Below are positions 1 through 12,240 of a stretch of DNA of 64,000 nt, one piece after another (positions within the stretch are counted from its first letter, which is position 1; the number at the start of each line of letters is the position of its first letter). The stretch is taken from positions 92,958,879-93,022,878 of the forward strand of contig NC_068939.1 of the NCBI RefSeq assembly GCF_016801865.2, read 5' to 3'. Below the pieces are notes generated by a model. That model worked only from the letters and a program-made list of their open reading frames with translations, did not search any database and was not told where the DNA came from. The position numbers and the translations under genes are program-made. The DNA is from Culex pipiens pallens (taxonomy: Eukaryota; Arthropoda; Insecta; Diptera; Culicidae).

Positions 1-137
1 TTTGAAAAAATGTTTTTTGCAAAAATCGGTAAATATGGCCATTTTGCGGACCATCCTAACACGGCGTAGGTCACCCTAATCGCTGAACACAAAAAAAAAA
101 AAAACTACGGGTCTTATTTTTTTGGCCAAGGAACTTC

Positions 138-555
138 CTGCCAAATCGGAGCATAATTGTCTCATGTTAAAAAAAGTGCAACTGAGAAAAACGCGATTGA
201 ACTTTTTCGATCGATTTTTGTGTTTCTACGCATAAATATCTCGGGAGTTGCTGTTTTCCCTATATTTCCCTAATCGCCCCAGTTAGCGGGGTTTCACTCT
301 AATTTGTTATCCCTTTGCTATACAACAGGTAAACAAGATACAATTCTTCGTAATACTAATGATTTCGTTAAAAAAATGTGTTGTGGAACAATTATCCTTA
401 TAAGCGTCTCGGTATAGACTTGGTGATGTTTTTCATGAGTTTTCGAACAAAGTATTTATGTGTTTTTCTAAAAGTATACATCAGAATTATCTCAAAAATC
501 TAAAAAAGTCAAAATCGTAAAAAATTACATGGGACAATTATGCGTAGAACGGCCG
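138..555. mobile_element. MITE, CTGCCGTTCTACGCATAATT family, copy 1
   Basis: The left end reads CTGCC followed by GCATAATTGTCTCATG, and the right end reads CATGGGACAATTATGCGTAG then AACGG. These are inverted copies of a terminal sequence that recurs at 30262, 39519 and 45647. The left end is diverged and the interior is AT-rich with no coding potential. No clear target duplication is left. Confidence 0.5.
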
Positions 556-750
556 TATTAAGAACAACGCAGTGCAACACGTAAACAAACACCTGTTTAT
601 GTACAAACCGGGCAAAATCAACAACTTACGTTACCGTAGGTAACGTACAAGCATTATTGTCTATCTACAATCATTTTACTTAGAATAAATAAGTTGCGTA
701 ATAAAACAGATTAAAAAAACTTGCTGGGCTGAAATACGTTGCTAAACAGT

Positions 751-988
751 TCTCGGAATAGTGTTCAAAAAAACCGTAAGAGCCATTGGTAAACAAAGTC
801 CTTTTTGCATCGGTATTCGACCTACTTACGAAAAACTTATATCAAAAATGCTCGAGATTGTTCATCTACACGTCCTTCAAGTGCTCCAAACTTAAAATAA
901 ATGAAATTTTGTTTGATTTTCGAGAAAAACAAAAAATAGTGTCAGAGGTCACGATGGCTCTTACGGCTTTTTTAAAACCTACCCGAGA
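751..988. mobile_element. MITE, TCTCGGGTTAGTTTTCAAAA family, copy 1
   Basis: This 240 bp segment is repeated almost colinearly at 34032-34266. Both copies begin with a form of TCTCGG..TAG.TTTCAAAA..CCGT and end with its inverse, CTTACGGCTTTTTGAAAAC..CCCGAGA. The 73-codon open frame inside it is not a gene. A 1.17 kb element with the same ends lies at 30903-32072. Confidence 0.55.
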
Positions 989-1950
989 GTTGTTTGTTTA
1001 CATTTGATATGGAAACGTCAACTAACCGTGGATTTGCAATTTTCTAAGTAAAGTGATTGTAGATAGGACATTACACTGCGACTATATATCTTTCTGCGGC
1101 GATTATAATTTTTCTTGAAATTAATTATATCTTATGATTTTCATTGAATGCTTCTCTTCTTCTACGTAATAACATATTTTTCCGATTTCTCAAATTTAGT
1201 ATTGTTGAGCTTTGGTTTATGTGTCATTATGACATTCCTTTTCTAGTTTTCTATGTACAGTACTTGTTCGGTAACTGGACTGAGAACGTAGCCCAGTCAA
1301 CGAATAACGAGGGGGCCACCGATGCATAATAATTACCAGATGAAATATAACAATAAAAGTTACTCAAATTTATTTACAATGCTTACTTTTTATATTTCTT
1401 TGATTGTTACTTGAAATTTAAAAAAAAGTTTGAAAAAGTTTTTTTTTATTGAACATGATTTGTTGCATCCATTTCGGTTTGTTGGCATATTAGCACTTTT
1501 TAGGTTAAATTACAGCTTTTAATAAGAGTTTCCATCTGAAATCAAGTAAAAAATGAGTAGCAATCTGCTTATATTGGGAACTTTGCAAGCAAGTATATTT
1601 CAAACGATTCGCCAAATAAATCAGCTACACAGATTTTTTGATCGATTTTGAGTTTCGCTCACTAGATACCTAGTTTGTGCATTTTCAGAAACAACGGAAG
1701 CATTATTTTTAAGGAACATGTTATTTTGTTTAACTTGATATATAGCATGAGGATGAATAAGATAAACTGCTAACTGAGATGATTAGACAAATTTGGCCTT
1801 AAATCTTTCAGGCCTGATGGGTCATATATAACCCAAAAATAAAAATTTCCAAAACTAGCCTATAATTTTCGTACGGTCATAAGAATCATTTTCCCTTCAT
1901 TAACTAGAAAAATATTGTTTTAAAAATCATAACACCGACCTAAAAAATTT

Positions 1951-2267
1951 CTGCGCAGGCTCAACTCGAGGGGAAGCATGTAGTTTGAGGTCCCCAGAAA
2001 CACGTGCATCTTGAATTTTTAATTTTTTTTAGACTAGCCGAATGCTTTTTCTCCAAAGTTTGTATGGAGAATTAGTGCTGTTCGCTACTCTCACATATTG
2101 CATGCAATTTTTGGATTGTATGCAACAGCGACGAACCTCCCTACTTCTCCATACAAACTATGGAGAAACCCCATTCGGCCCAGAATAAATATTTTTGAAA
2201 AAATCAAAATACACTTGTTTCTGGGGACTCCACACTTCATGCTTCCCCTCGAGTTGAGCCTGCGCAG
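1951..2267. mobile_element. Foldback-type MITE, about 317 bp
   Basis: The outer 30 bases, CTGCGCAGGCTCAACTCGAG and on to GGGAAGCATG, are mirrored exactly at the right end. Further inward matching blocks (GTCCCCAGAAAC / GTTTCTGGGGAC, CTCCATACAAACT / AGTTTGTATGGAG) make most of the element foldable into a hairpin. No target duplication could be assigned with confidence. Confidence 0.7.
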
Positions 2268-2888
2268 TCATTTTTGTCCTTTATTATTGTCAATGTAATC
2301 CACGAGTTGGGAGACTCGGTTTGTTACTTTAATTTAAATGGTCGATTCGAATTGTCTAGCTTGCCAATTACAAGTGCATCGACTTAAGCTTTTTTGCTAT
2401 TGAATTTTTTGTATATACGCAAAGTCCCATTTGTATTTTCATCACTTTTGAGTTATTGATGCAGTTTGACTCAAAATCGTGTGCACTTAACCCCTTCCCG
2501 CCCAGAGCAAAATCGAGATTTTTTACGTTTTTCATCATTACTCGTAACTGGATCGACCGAATTAGATGAAATTTTAATGGTTAAAAGTCGATATTCTATA
2601 TAAACTAATGCAGGTTGAACCAGGTTGAAAAAATGGTTGGTTGCAGATAAATTTAGTTTTGAAGACAAAAATTAATGGTGCTCTGGAGTGTTCAGACAAA
2701 CGAACCAGATCACTTTTTAGTTTGACACGCTCTTTACACAGGGTTCACACTTACTACCAAACGTTTGGTTTGATAGTAAATGTGAGTCCCGTGTAAAAAG
2801 TGACAGTACGTAATTTTTTAGTTTGGTTTTGTCAAACCAGCGGGGTACAAACGAAAAAGTGACCAACCAGTATTGTTGAGTGTATTGT

Positions 2889-4793
2889 AGCGTGTCCCAA
2901 AAAAACACGAAGTCGAGGAATTCAATGTGCTCAGTTCTCTAATGATAGAAAATCATGTTAGAAACAACTCTCTCATACATGAAAACTTTCGGAAAAATTG
3001 TTTACCACGTTCCCTGGGCATTTTTTTGAAAAAAGTCAGTTTTTTCGACAATTTCACAAAATCTGCTTAGAAAAAATGGAAAATTTTAAAATTTCAAATA
3101 GCCTATACCATTAAATGATTGTCTGTGGTCCAATAAACAAGTTAATGTATCGATTTGGCCTTTTAAAACCTTGTTTTCACTTTCCCGGTAGCTTTTATGT
3201 CAAAAAATACGAGTTTTTGCTTTACTTTTTTTCAATCTTTTCCCTCGGTATTGAACACAAAAATTTCCTCATATGTGAGAATACATGCATCTTGTAGGAA
3301 ATTTTCCGCCGAAGATTTTCGTCTTAGCAACTTTGAAGTTTCATCAACTCTGAGCTGAGATATTCCAGTTTTTGTGAAGAAAGAATATTGAATATTTGAA
3401 AACGTTGATATTAATCATCATTGGCATACAATATTAAGGATAATTTAAGCCTAATTTGAAGTGCGGCTGTATCGCATCTGTTTTTAAACATGATTGGTTC
3501 ATCCTTCAATACTAAGGGCCACCTGGTTTTGTTTTCTCATGGCACACTACGTGCTAAATCAATGAATTACTTTTAGCAAATAACTCATATTTAGAGCATT
3601 TTGCATTTAAACCAATCGATGCACGTTTGCTGTGTTTCCATGGATACAAATAAACAAATAACAAATATAAGGTTCAATTGTACGCATTTCCGTGACCTGA
3701 ACCACAACGTAACGTTTACACTCCCTTCTTATAACTCCTGTTGATAAATCCGATGTTCAGGTAAATTAAAAATATCACTAATATTTGGAATTTATTCTAT
3801 AGGGATCCATCCATTAATCACGTAGACAATTTTTTTTAAATCTCAGCTCCCTCCTCTTCTCATGGTCAATTGTCCATAAAAAAAACTTTTTTGGATGGAG
3901 CGTGGACAATTGCCAACCCCGTACAATCGAACCATATATGTCGATGCCTCTGTGCTCTTGTACTAAGCTTACTGGTTTTCCTATCTAGATAACATAAGAG
4001 AGCACAGATGCATCGATTTGTTATTTGTTTATTTGTATCCATGGAAACACAGCAAACGTGCATCGATTGGTTTAAATGCAAAATGCTCTAAATATGAGTT
4101 ATTTGCTAAAAGTAATTCATTGATTTAGCACGTAGTGTGCCATGAGAAAACAACACCAGGTGGCCCTTAGTATTGAAGGATGAACCAATCATGTTTAAAA
4201 ACAGATGCGATACAGCCGCACTTCAAATTAGGCTTAAATTATCCTTAATATTGTATGCCAATGATGATTAATATCAACGTTTTCAAATATTCAATATTCT
4301 TTCTTCACAAAAACTGGAATATCTCAGCTCAGAGTTAATGAAACTTCAAAGTTGCTAAGACGAAAATCTTTGGCGGAAAATTTCCTACAAGATGCATGTA
4401 TTCTCACATATGAGGAAATTTTTGTGTTCAATACCGAGGGAAAAGATTGAAAAAAAGTAAAGCAAAAACTCGTATTTTTCGACATAAAAGCTACCGGGAA
4501 AGTGAAAACAAGGTTTTAAAAGGCCAAATCGATACATTAACTTGTTTATTGGACCACAGACCATCATTTAATGGTATAGGCTATTTGAAATTTTAAAATT
4601 TTCCATTTTTTCTAAGCAGATTTTGTGAAATTGTCGAAAAAACTGACTTTTTTCAAAAAAATGCCCAGGGAACGTGGTAAACGATTTTTCCGAAAGTTTT
4701 CATGTATGAGAGAGTTGTTTCTAACATGATTTTCTATCATTTGAGAACTGAGCACATTGAATTCCTCGACTTCGTGTTTTTTTGGGACACGCT
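2889..4793. mobile_element. Foldback (long-TIR) element with 10 bp target duplication
   Basis: Two arms of equal length (778 bp: 2889-3666 and 4016-4793) are near-identical inverted copies separated by a 349 bp spacer. The element begins AGCGTGTCCCAAAAAAACAC and ends with the exact inverse. It is bounded by the direct repeat AGTGTATTGT at 2879-2888 and 4794-4803, which I read as a 10 bp target-site duplication. A 9-10 bp duplication with very long TIRs is typical of foldback/Mutator-like elements. No transposase frame is present. The two matching 60-codon frames, one per arm, simply reflect arm identity. Confidence 0.85.
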
Positions 4794-5227
4794 AGTGTAT
4801 TGTCATGAAAATCATGGGACATTTATGCAAACATGGGCAGTATATGCATTAGGATGTAACGGAGGGCATTCAGGGGCTTGATAAAAATACTTTTTAAGCA
4901 AAACAATATGTTTCGATCTCACTAAATTGTTTGACCAAATTTCCCTAGTTTTTTATGAAATACTTTAAAAGTACCTGCTATTATTAAGCGGTAAATCAAA
5001 TAATGAATTGAATGGAAAAGGCACAACAATGTAAATGGACCAATGTCGAAGTTTAAACACACAGTCTGTTCTGCTTACGTCAGTGGATGTTTTCTTTAGG
5101 AAAGAGCAGTGCAGACTCTTTATTTACACGTTGATTTTGGCTAATTTACGTTGTTTTGCTTGATTTTTTTCTTCAAAAATGTAGATTTTCGAGGTACTTT
5201 GGCCATTAATGCGTTTATTTTAAAAAT

Positions 5228-5477
5228 CACTAGCGTGTAGGCTAGTTTCTGGCGCTAGTTTTGGTATAAGTAAATATTTCCCAGTTCCTGAGGGGAACAC
5301 CCTTGAAGAGTATCGGGGCCGGCATTTACAAAGCGGATTCAGTGGTTATTTCATTCTCAACTTAACGTTAACGTTTTGACGGGGCCAATTTAAAAAAAAA
5401 AATGCACCAGAGTGCTCAAAACTCAAAAATATTATGTGTACCAAAACTTGCGCCAAAAACTAGCCTACACGCTAGTG
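5228..5477. mobile_element. MITE with CACTAGCGTGTAGGCTAG ends
   Basis: The left end CACTAGCGTGTAGGCTAGTT and the right end (its inverse, ...CTAGCCTACACGCTAGTG) match over roughly 40 bp with a few mismatches (GGCGC..AGTTTTGGTA continues the match inward). A TA immediately inside the ends may be the true target duplication. A short related element with CACTAGCGTGC ends lies at 28849. No coding potential. Confidence 0.7.
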
Positions 5478-5479
5478 TT

Positions 5480-6653
5480 GTTGAAAAAAAAACACATTGG
5501 TGGTCAAAGTGCCTAAAAGTTCAAATTTTTTGAAAAAAATTACGGGTTGAGGTACGTCCGCCGAAATAGTAATTTTTGTTACATTCTAATATGCATGTGT
5601 AGGGTGCTTTCAATTTTACTTTTCGTAGCTCGTTCTTTCCTAGACCGAATTACACGTGTGTACTTTTAACGTTCCGTTGTTTTATGAAGATCTAATTTTC
5701 CTAGCTTTAAAAAAGAAAGCGCTTCGCGAAATTCTTGGGATGTTCTATTGATTACGCTCTTTAAGGAATTGCTCATTGGCCCAAGTCAAGTATCTTTTTA
5801 ACATCGTTACTATTAATCATTTAAAATTTTGTTTACTTAGAAGGTTGACTTTGATGCACTCTGCGCATTTTTGTAACTTGACTTGAGTGCTAGTAAATAT
5901 TATTTGGTCTTTTTTTTCTCTTCGAAATCATGATTGTTTAAAACTATTTGGGTTGTTTTTCTCTCTTATCGCATAAATTAAAGCTAGGTCTTATTGTCTA
6001 ATTCCATGCTCAATCACGTTCACTTTCGGATAACGGTACGTCTCGGGATCTTTTCTTTCTTCTTTCTACGCGGGACATCCCACGGAAAGCGGCCCATCGT
6101 GGTTGGCAGGTTGGCACTTCCAAGTGTGTGTGTGTGTGTGCGTGGCCGTGATGCTAACCTTATAGTCTGGCCTATTAAAGGCACATCGCTGTTTGCACTG
6201 ATCGCATGTTACCGCTGGTCCGTACTTTAACTCGGAGTTTGTACACCTGGTCGGGGGGGATGGTACAAATATGTTTGCGTCATAATCAAACGTAAATACT
6301 GGTTTCTAGTTTGTGTGTGTGTGGCAGCCACGCGCAATAGGAGAACTTGCGCTTGTGCCACGGTTTACTGTCGATAAGTTATTGTTCATGAGTTGAATGG
6401 ATGACGAGGTTGTGGAGTTGGAGGGTGGGGGAGTTCAAAAGATGAGCCTTCGTTCGAAAATAACAAAATGTCCAAGTTCGATTGGACTTTTCATCATTTC
6501 CGGCACATCCGGCTGATCACGCAGAGTTAACAAAATTGCGCACCCAAAACAAAAACAGAGCGGGACACATGAAGGCGGGCTACCATATCGAAACAGTCAA
6601 CAAGAGAGAGAGAGAGAGAGATGAAAGGAATAACTGAGCGCAACAACACAAAC
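5480..6653. other. FAM76 intron 2 side sequence with GT/GA microsatellites
   Basis: On the minus strand this follows the exon 2 donor of the FAM76 gene, so it is presumably the beginning of the next intron. It has a (TG)n run near 6125-6140 and a (GA)n run at 6605-6622, the latter a (CT)n tract about 30 nt after the donor in gene orientation. I found no further FAM76 exon and no TE ends here. Confidence 0.4.
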
Positions 6654-6838
6654 CTTTGGCATTTGGAGCCGATGAACGCGGCAATGATGTTGCAGAGCTC
6701 GCAGGCGGACGGTTTGCCGTACTGCTTGACATTCTGGTCGCATTTTTTGCAGATCGCCGAAGTGCTTCCTTTGCTGGTCTGCTGGAACTCGGTCCGGCAG
6801 TAGGTGCACTTTACGATCGGGAACGACCCGCGACAGTC
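6654..6838 (-). CDS. FAM76: FAM76-family protein, exon 2
   Basis: Minus-strand exon of 185 nt. It is preceded by a pyrimidine tract and AG acceptor (6840-6839) and followed by a GTTTGTG donor. Translated in the frame set by exon 1 it gives residues 29-89. This is a cysteine-pair-rich stretch with CTYCRTEFQQ, ICKKCDQNVKQYG, CELCNIIAAFIGSKCQ, which is the hallmark core of the FAM76A/FAM76B family. Human FAM76B is a nuclear-speckle protein reported to bind hnRNPA2B1 and dampen NF-kB signalling; the role in mosquitoes is unknown. The exon ends in phase 2 inside the Arg of KCQR. The next exon, expected to start with the CT..E residues of the family, must lie beyond the left edge. Assignment is strong because both exon boundaries and phases agree with exon 1. 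Confidence 0.9.
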
Positions 6839-7528
6839 CTGGAAAAAATGGGAAAGAGAAAGAAAACGGCAGTTAGTTTACTGAAGATCAACTTATCGTC
6901 GTTGTCGTGCTATCTTGTCGCACGTGCATTTTGGGTCAAATTGAGTTAAGAACGCCTTTTAGTGTAGCTCACAATGACGCACCTTCTGACCTTCACAGAT
7001 CCTCAAAATTCGGTTTGAATTCTGAGATATTTCATGAAAACCTAAAAAACTCCGTGCATTATTGTCTCTCTTCATATAAAAGAAGTTTCAATCTTGTCGT
7101 GCTATCTTGACAAACCCTGAAAATTGCAGGACGGTGCTGTGTCCTATCCCTCGCCTAGACCAGACCAAAATTCATGATAAAGCTGTCAGTCCAAGACTGT
7201 CAGACCAAAGAGTAAAAAGTAAACAATCTTGGTCTTTGACGTAGGTGCACACAAATCAAGAAAAGAAAATTTGAAAAAGAATTTCATTTTTGCCTTTCTT
7301 ACTAAAGAAAGGTATAGGTTTTACTTAAAGGCTGGACGTCATTTTCATCTTCGTAAATATGTCGATTCAGCATGAATTTTCTTCGGAAAAATCGTCAAAA
7401 AATCACACTGCATCGATTTTAGACGTTAGTTGTCAAGTTGGGCTTCTAATGCTGGCGCGTACTGCTGGCGCGTCTTGTTATTGGGATCCAATATACTCTA
7501 ATATGTGTTGGGTGCCCTATCGATTTTC

Positions 7529-7541
7529 ATTTGCTAATATA
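7529..7541. repeat. Target-site duplication ATTTGCTAATATA, copy 1
   Basis: A 13 bp direct repeat, identical to 13059-13071 and 19438-19450. It flanks the poly(A) end of element A. Confidence 0.9.
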
Positions 7542-7671
7542 TTTTTTTTTTTTTCTTCACAACTTATTTTTATTAGGTCCTTTTAGGTGCTACGACCAGG
7601 TTAGGACCGAGGATCAAAAATACAACAAATAATAAATAATAAAAAAAAAAAAACGTAACTGAATCAGATGA

Positions 7672-8333
7672 TCATTTTCTCGTGCCATGTGTCAGCAAGT
7701 GTGCGATCACGTCAATCTGTTCCTCGGGTGTCTTGCACTGTCTTAAGCGAACTCTGTATTCTCGGTAAATGGCCCACAGCTCCGACTCGCTGTACAGCAT
7801 CCGTTCACCTTGTTGCTCCTTCGGGGTTGCACCGGCGTCGGCGCCAGTATTTCCTTGACTTCTTCCTGCGGGACGAGGATGTTTCTCTTCCGGTACCGCT
7901 CCAGGTAGCGGAGGAAAATCCGCCGCGGTAAACACAGCTCCTGCCGGAGTCTGTTTGTCCTTTTTCCATGCTGGCGGCTTCGGCTTGGACGCCTGCTGCC
8001 TCGACTGGATGAACTGCGCACGTTTGGGACAGCTGCGGTCCAGACCCTCGTGGGATCCAGAACAGTTGACACATTTCTTGGCTTGCGTTTCTTCTGCTTT
8101 GCACTTTTCTGTGTTGTGGGGACCCCCACAGCTGCTGCACCTGGGCTTGAGATGGCAGTTACTGGTTCCGTGACCGAACTGCAAGCAGTTCTTGCACTGG
8201 GTCACGTGCGGTTCTTTGTTCCGGTAGGCCACCCACCGGACGACGACTGGTCCCACTTTCTTTACTTTGCTACTCAACTCCTTCAGACTGGTGTGCCCCT
8301 TGGGGAAGAGCACGATGAAAGGCGTCTCATCGA
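7672..8333 (-). CDS. Element A ORF1, C-terminal part (zinc knuckles)
   Basis: This continues the ORF1 begun at 12973. The two parts join in frame if the 8337-12240 insert and one TAG copy are removed (733 + 662 nt = 465 codons including the stop). The part encodes residues 245-464. It has the end of a PRE_C2HC-like region, then three CCHC-type knuckles at about 291-304 (CKNC..GHGTSNC), 310-322 (CSSC..PHNTEKC) and 332-346 (CVNC..SHEGLDRSC), and a basic, Pro-rich tail. This layout is that of Gag-like ORF1 proteins of Jockey-type LINEs, which bind the element RNA. No frameshift or stop interrupts it. Confidence 0.8.
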
Positions 8334-8336
8334 TAG

Positions 8337-11300
8337 GGGGTCGTGCATAAACCACGTGGTCTCCTTAGGGGGGGGGGAGGGGGTCCGAAATCCGACCGAA
8401 AAAAACCATGAAAAGCCATGGGGGGGAGGGGGGGGTCGACGGCTGACCACGTGGCCTTTAAAAAAAAATCTTTTCTTAAAAAAAAACAAAAAATACGCGC
8501 TTTGAATTTACTTATCTGCATACATTTTTTTGTTACACTTCAAAACCATACAATTATTGTGTTTAAAATTATTACTTATATTTCAATGTCATAATATTTT
8601 CCAATTCAATATTGAATTATATATTTCGGCAGATTCATATCAATACTTTGAGCCTGTTATTGAATGTACACTTTTTAATACTCATGTAACTACGTCTTGC
8701 AAAAGTTTAAAAGCTGTTAAAAACTAAGGTGACAGTATCCAAAGTTAATATACCCTAAAAAATGCGTACCAAAATGCAAACACAATTTCATTTTTTTGTT
8801 GATGCTATCAAGTAGCTAAAAATGTGCTTGCAAATTTGCATTGAAAGAAGATGTAGTCTTCGATAGTTCTATTTTGGAACAACTTAAAAAATTAATATTG
8901 CTGAAAATTTTATAAGATTTTCGTAACAAGGCAAAAAACTAAATATTTATTATAAATGAAGTTTTTAAAAATGATTCTCAGCGAAAAAAAAATAATTTTC
9001 AAAATCTCAGATCTTAGCTAATTACCGTAGCTGGTCCTATAAGTGATCGAAGAATCTTAATCGAAAGATTTCCTTTTGACACTTAAAACAAACTTAAGAT
9101 ATCTTGTATCTCCTCTCTCATGCAATATTTTTTTAAGTACAAAGAAACTAAAAACCCCAATTTCAGGATTATCGCACAAAATTTCAGTATCACTACCTCA
9201 TTTGCAAGTGAAACGTCTAACATTAAAAAATAACCAGTTACGAAAAAACAAACGATACATACTTTAAGATTCACCAAAAAATTTGATGAATATTTGGTCT
9301 AAAATATATTCCTTATTTCATGCGTTACACAATTCGGATTGTTATATTACATAACATTTCATAAAATACACGTTTACTATCCATCGTCAAAGTTGTAGGT
9401 ATTTTTTTAAGTTTTTTTTTATGTTAATAGGGACCATCTCTTGAGCCAAAGAGAAACATGGGCAAACATTTTAGATTTTAAGAGAAAAAAAAACGAGCTT
9501 CAAGCAAACATTGTTTTTGTTTCTCAATTAATTTAAAGATTTAAAAAATAGGGGCCAAAGGTGCCCTTTCCTGAAAATATTATTTTTTCTTTAAGCTGAG
9601 AAAATATACTATACCCTCAACTTCATATTTGAGATAAAACCACTCAAATATATAGACACATTAAAATAATTTATGTTTTTAAGAGTCACTTAATTTTTAA
9701 ATGCCGATATCAATTTGTGAAATAAGTTTCAATACAATGCCGTTAAAGATCAACAGAAATAAAACTCCTTAAAAAAGATGGAACGGTATTTTCAACTCGC
9801 TGGTTCTCGGGCATAACTCAACCAACCGAGACATTTTTTTTGAGTGAATTATAAGGATGTCTAGATGATCCTTAAACTTTGCAGAACTCGATTTGATGAA
9901 ATCTGTAATGTATGCGATCAAAAACGTCGTTCCAACTTTTGTTTGCTCTAGTAAAAAAAACCGCTCGAAAATCCGCGGAGACAAGCCCGAAAACCTGTGA
10001 GTTGAAGTTACCGTTCCAACGTTTTAGGGAGGCTTTGGCATCCGTGTATATTAGACATGCGTTGGGCGTCCCAGTGTTAATAATTTCAAAGATATTGAAA
10101 AGATTGAAAAATTAACTTATTTAATTTTTTTTTGTATTTATTTTCAGGTAATATCTCAGCAACCAAAAGTTGGATCAAAAATCTTAAATCGTAGATAATT
10201 GCCTATTTAAACAACTGAAAAAAATGTAAAATAAGTTCCAAATTTTAGCTCAATCTTTTTTAAATTTATCAAAACACGTAGTCGATAGCAAAATCAATTT
10301 AAAGTAAGAGTAAGACTTAAACAATTTGGATGTCCATGACTAAAAGAATGTTTTTTAGCGCGTTGTCTACAACTTTTCCAAAGACACGAAATCGATTTCC
10401 GAGCAATTCTATACAAAATCGGTCTTTATTCTTAAATTTTAGTTTTTGATTTTTTTAATCCGTCTGAAACCTTTTTAGGTGCCCAAGCCATTTTGCATCA
10501 TTAGTTTGCCCATATAGTTTTCCATACAAATTTGGCAGCAATGAAAATTAAAAAATCTGTATCTTTTGAAGAAATTTTTGGTCGATTTGGTGTCTTCGGC
10601 AAAGTTGTAGGTATAGATAAGGACTACACTGAAAAAATGATAAATGGTAATTTACTTTGCTGATTTTGAATTTCACTTTTTGTCACTAAAATATGATTTG
10701 CAAAAAAACTTTTTATTTTATTTTGCCAACTTTTCAGAAATTTCCAGAACGGGCAAAAAATCGTTGTTTGAGTTATGAATTTTTGAATCAATACTGATTA
10801 AAAAAAATCGAAATATTGACCGCAACTTAATTTCAATTTTATTTTTCGATGTAAAATCGAATTTGCAATTTAAAAGTACATTAGTGAAATTTTCATAGTT
10901 ATAGCTATTTTTAGGTAACTTTTTTTAAAAAATAGTTGCAATTATTAATTTAAAAAATTAGGGCCCATGTTTGCCCAATTTTGAAAAAAAAAATATTTTT
11001 GAAATGCTGAGAAAATTCTTTGTTGCTTTGTTGCTGAGATATTGCTATGCAAAGATTTTAAAACAGAAAAATGGATGTTTACTACCCAAACAACCCATAA
11101 TTTTCTTATGTCGATATCTCAGCAACTAATGGTGCGATTTTCAATGTTTATAAATAAAACTTTCGTGAAATTTTCCAATCTTTTCGCAATTAATATTTTC
11201 AACAAAAAAAATTAAGACTAACATTTCAAAAGGTCGTAATATTGAATGTTTGTCCCTGTCTCTGATTCTTGTATGGAGAAAAAAATTAACAGCTCGACTT

Positions 11301-12240
11301 TTTTGGACACACTAAATCATTGGAATCAATCATGCTTAATTAAAAAGAAAAGTTGCTTTAGTTTGGATTTTTATGAATGTTTGGAATAAAATAATTATCC
11401 AGGAGCTTTCATAACTAGATATTTTCCTTAAAAAAATGAAAATATTTTTTTCCTGAAAAAAAACTTTTCTATTTAATTAATTTCGATTTTAAGAAAATAT
11501 TTAAAAGCGCATTGAAATTAAATCATGAATGCTGTTTATACATCAAAATAGCTTTAATTCTTAAAGCATATTTATTCTGGATGCAATTAATTGCACTGCA
11601 ATTCCATAATTTTGAAAACATATGTTTTACTAAGTTGCTTGTTTTGTTGAGAGTATTTTTTACTTTCTGTACCATTTCAATAAATTGTTATTATTTACCT
11701 TAAACTTTGTGATATCATACTTTTTTCACACTTTTAAATGAATTTCTGTTTTTTTTTTATATATGATTAAATTGGTTTTAATGGTGTTACAGCACCTACA
11801 CAAATTAAAATGTTTTCTATTTGACCCAATGTTACCCCCTCTAAAGGGTGAGTTTGAGTTAATTTTAAAACGATTGGCATTTATGAACGTAGGATTATAC
11901 TAGCCATATTCTGGGAAAATGTTGGTAAATTCAGGAGCATTCCCCAACATTATTTATTTCGATATAATTTGAAATGTTTTTACTGTGTTAAAATAACAAC
12001 AGTAATATCGTTTTTTGACCAAAAGTCACCACCACTGATGGTACATCATTTGTGGATAGACATTTTTGAAATATATACTTATTTTGTTTCTTTTTAAAGA
12101 TTTTTCACCTGGGAGGAAAAAGCCACGTGGCCATATAGGGGGGGGGGGGGGGGTTGGCGTGAAGCCACGAAAAACCATGAGGGGGGAGGGGGGGGTCAAA
12201 AATTCTCCAAAAAAAGGCCACGTGGTTTATGCACGACCCC
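8337..12240. mobile_element. TIR DNA transposon (3.9 kb, TAG duplication) inside ORF1 of element A
   Basis: Its ends are exact inverted copies, GGGGTCGTGCATAAACCACG followed by TGG, bounded by TAG on both sides (8334-8336 and 12241-12243). A 3 bp duplication fits PIF/Harbinger- or CACTA-like elements, but no transposase is readable inside. Both ends carry a 100-120 bp module with long G runs (8368-8386, 8420-8435; 12140-12154, 12181-12195) and further CCACGTGG palindromes. The remaining 3.6 kb is AT-rich and non-coding and contains a segment (about 10450-10960) repeated at 51355-51905. Confidence 0.8.
10450..10960. repeat. Dispersed repeat, copy 1 (second copy at 51355)
   Basis: It shares long colinear blocks with 51355-51905, for example CATTTTGCATCATTAGTTTG, GGTGTCTTCGGCAAAGTTGT and CCAACTTTTCAGAAATTTCC. 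No coding frame. The copy lies inside the 8337-12240 transposon, so it is either part of that element or a later insertion. Confidence 0.7.

Noticed and set aside
3115..4567. Two near-identical 60-codon frames in opposite orientation
   Set aside because: They lie in the mirrored arms of the foldback element. The match comes from arm identity, not from coding selection.
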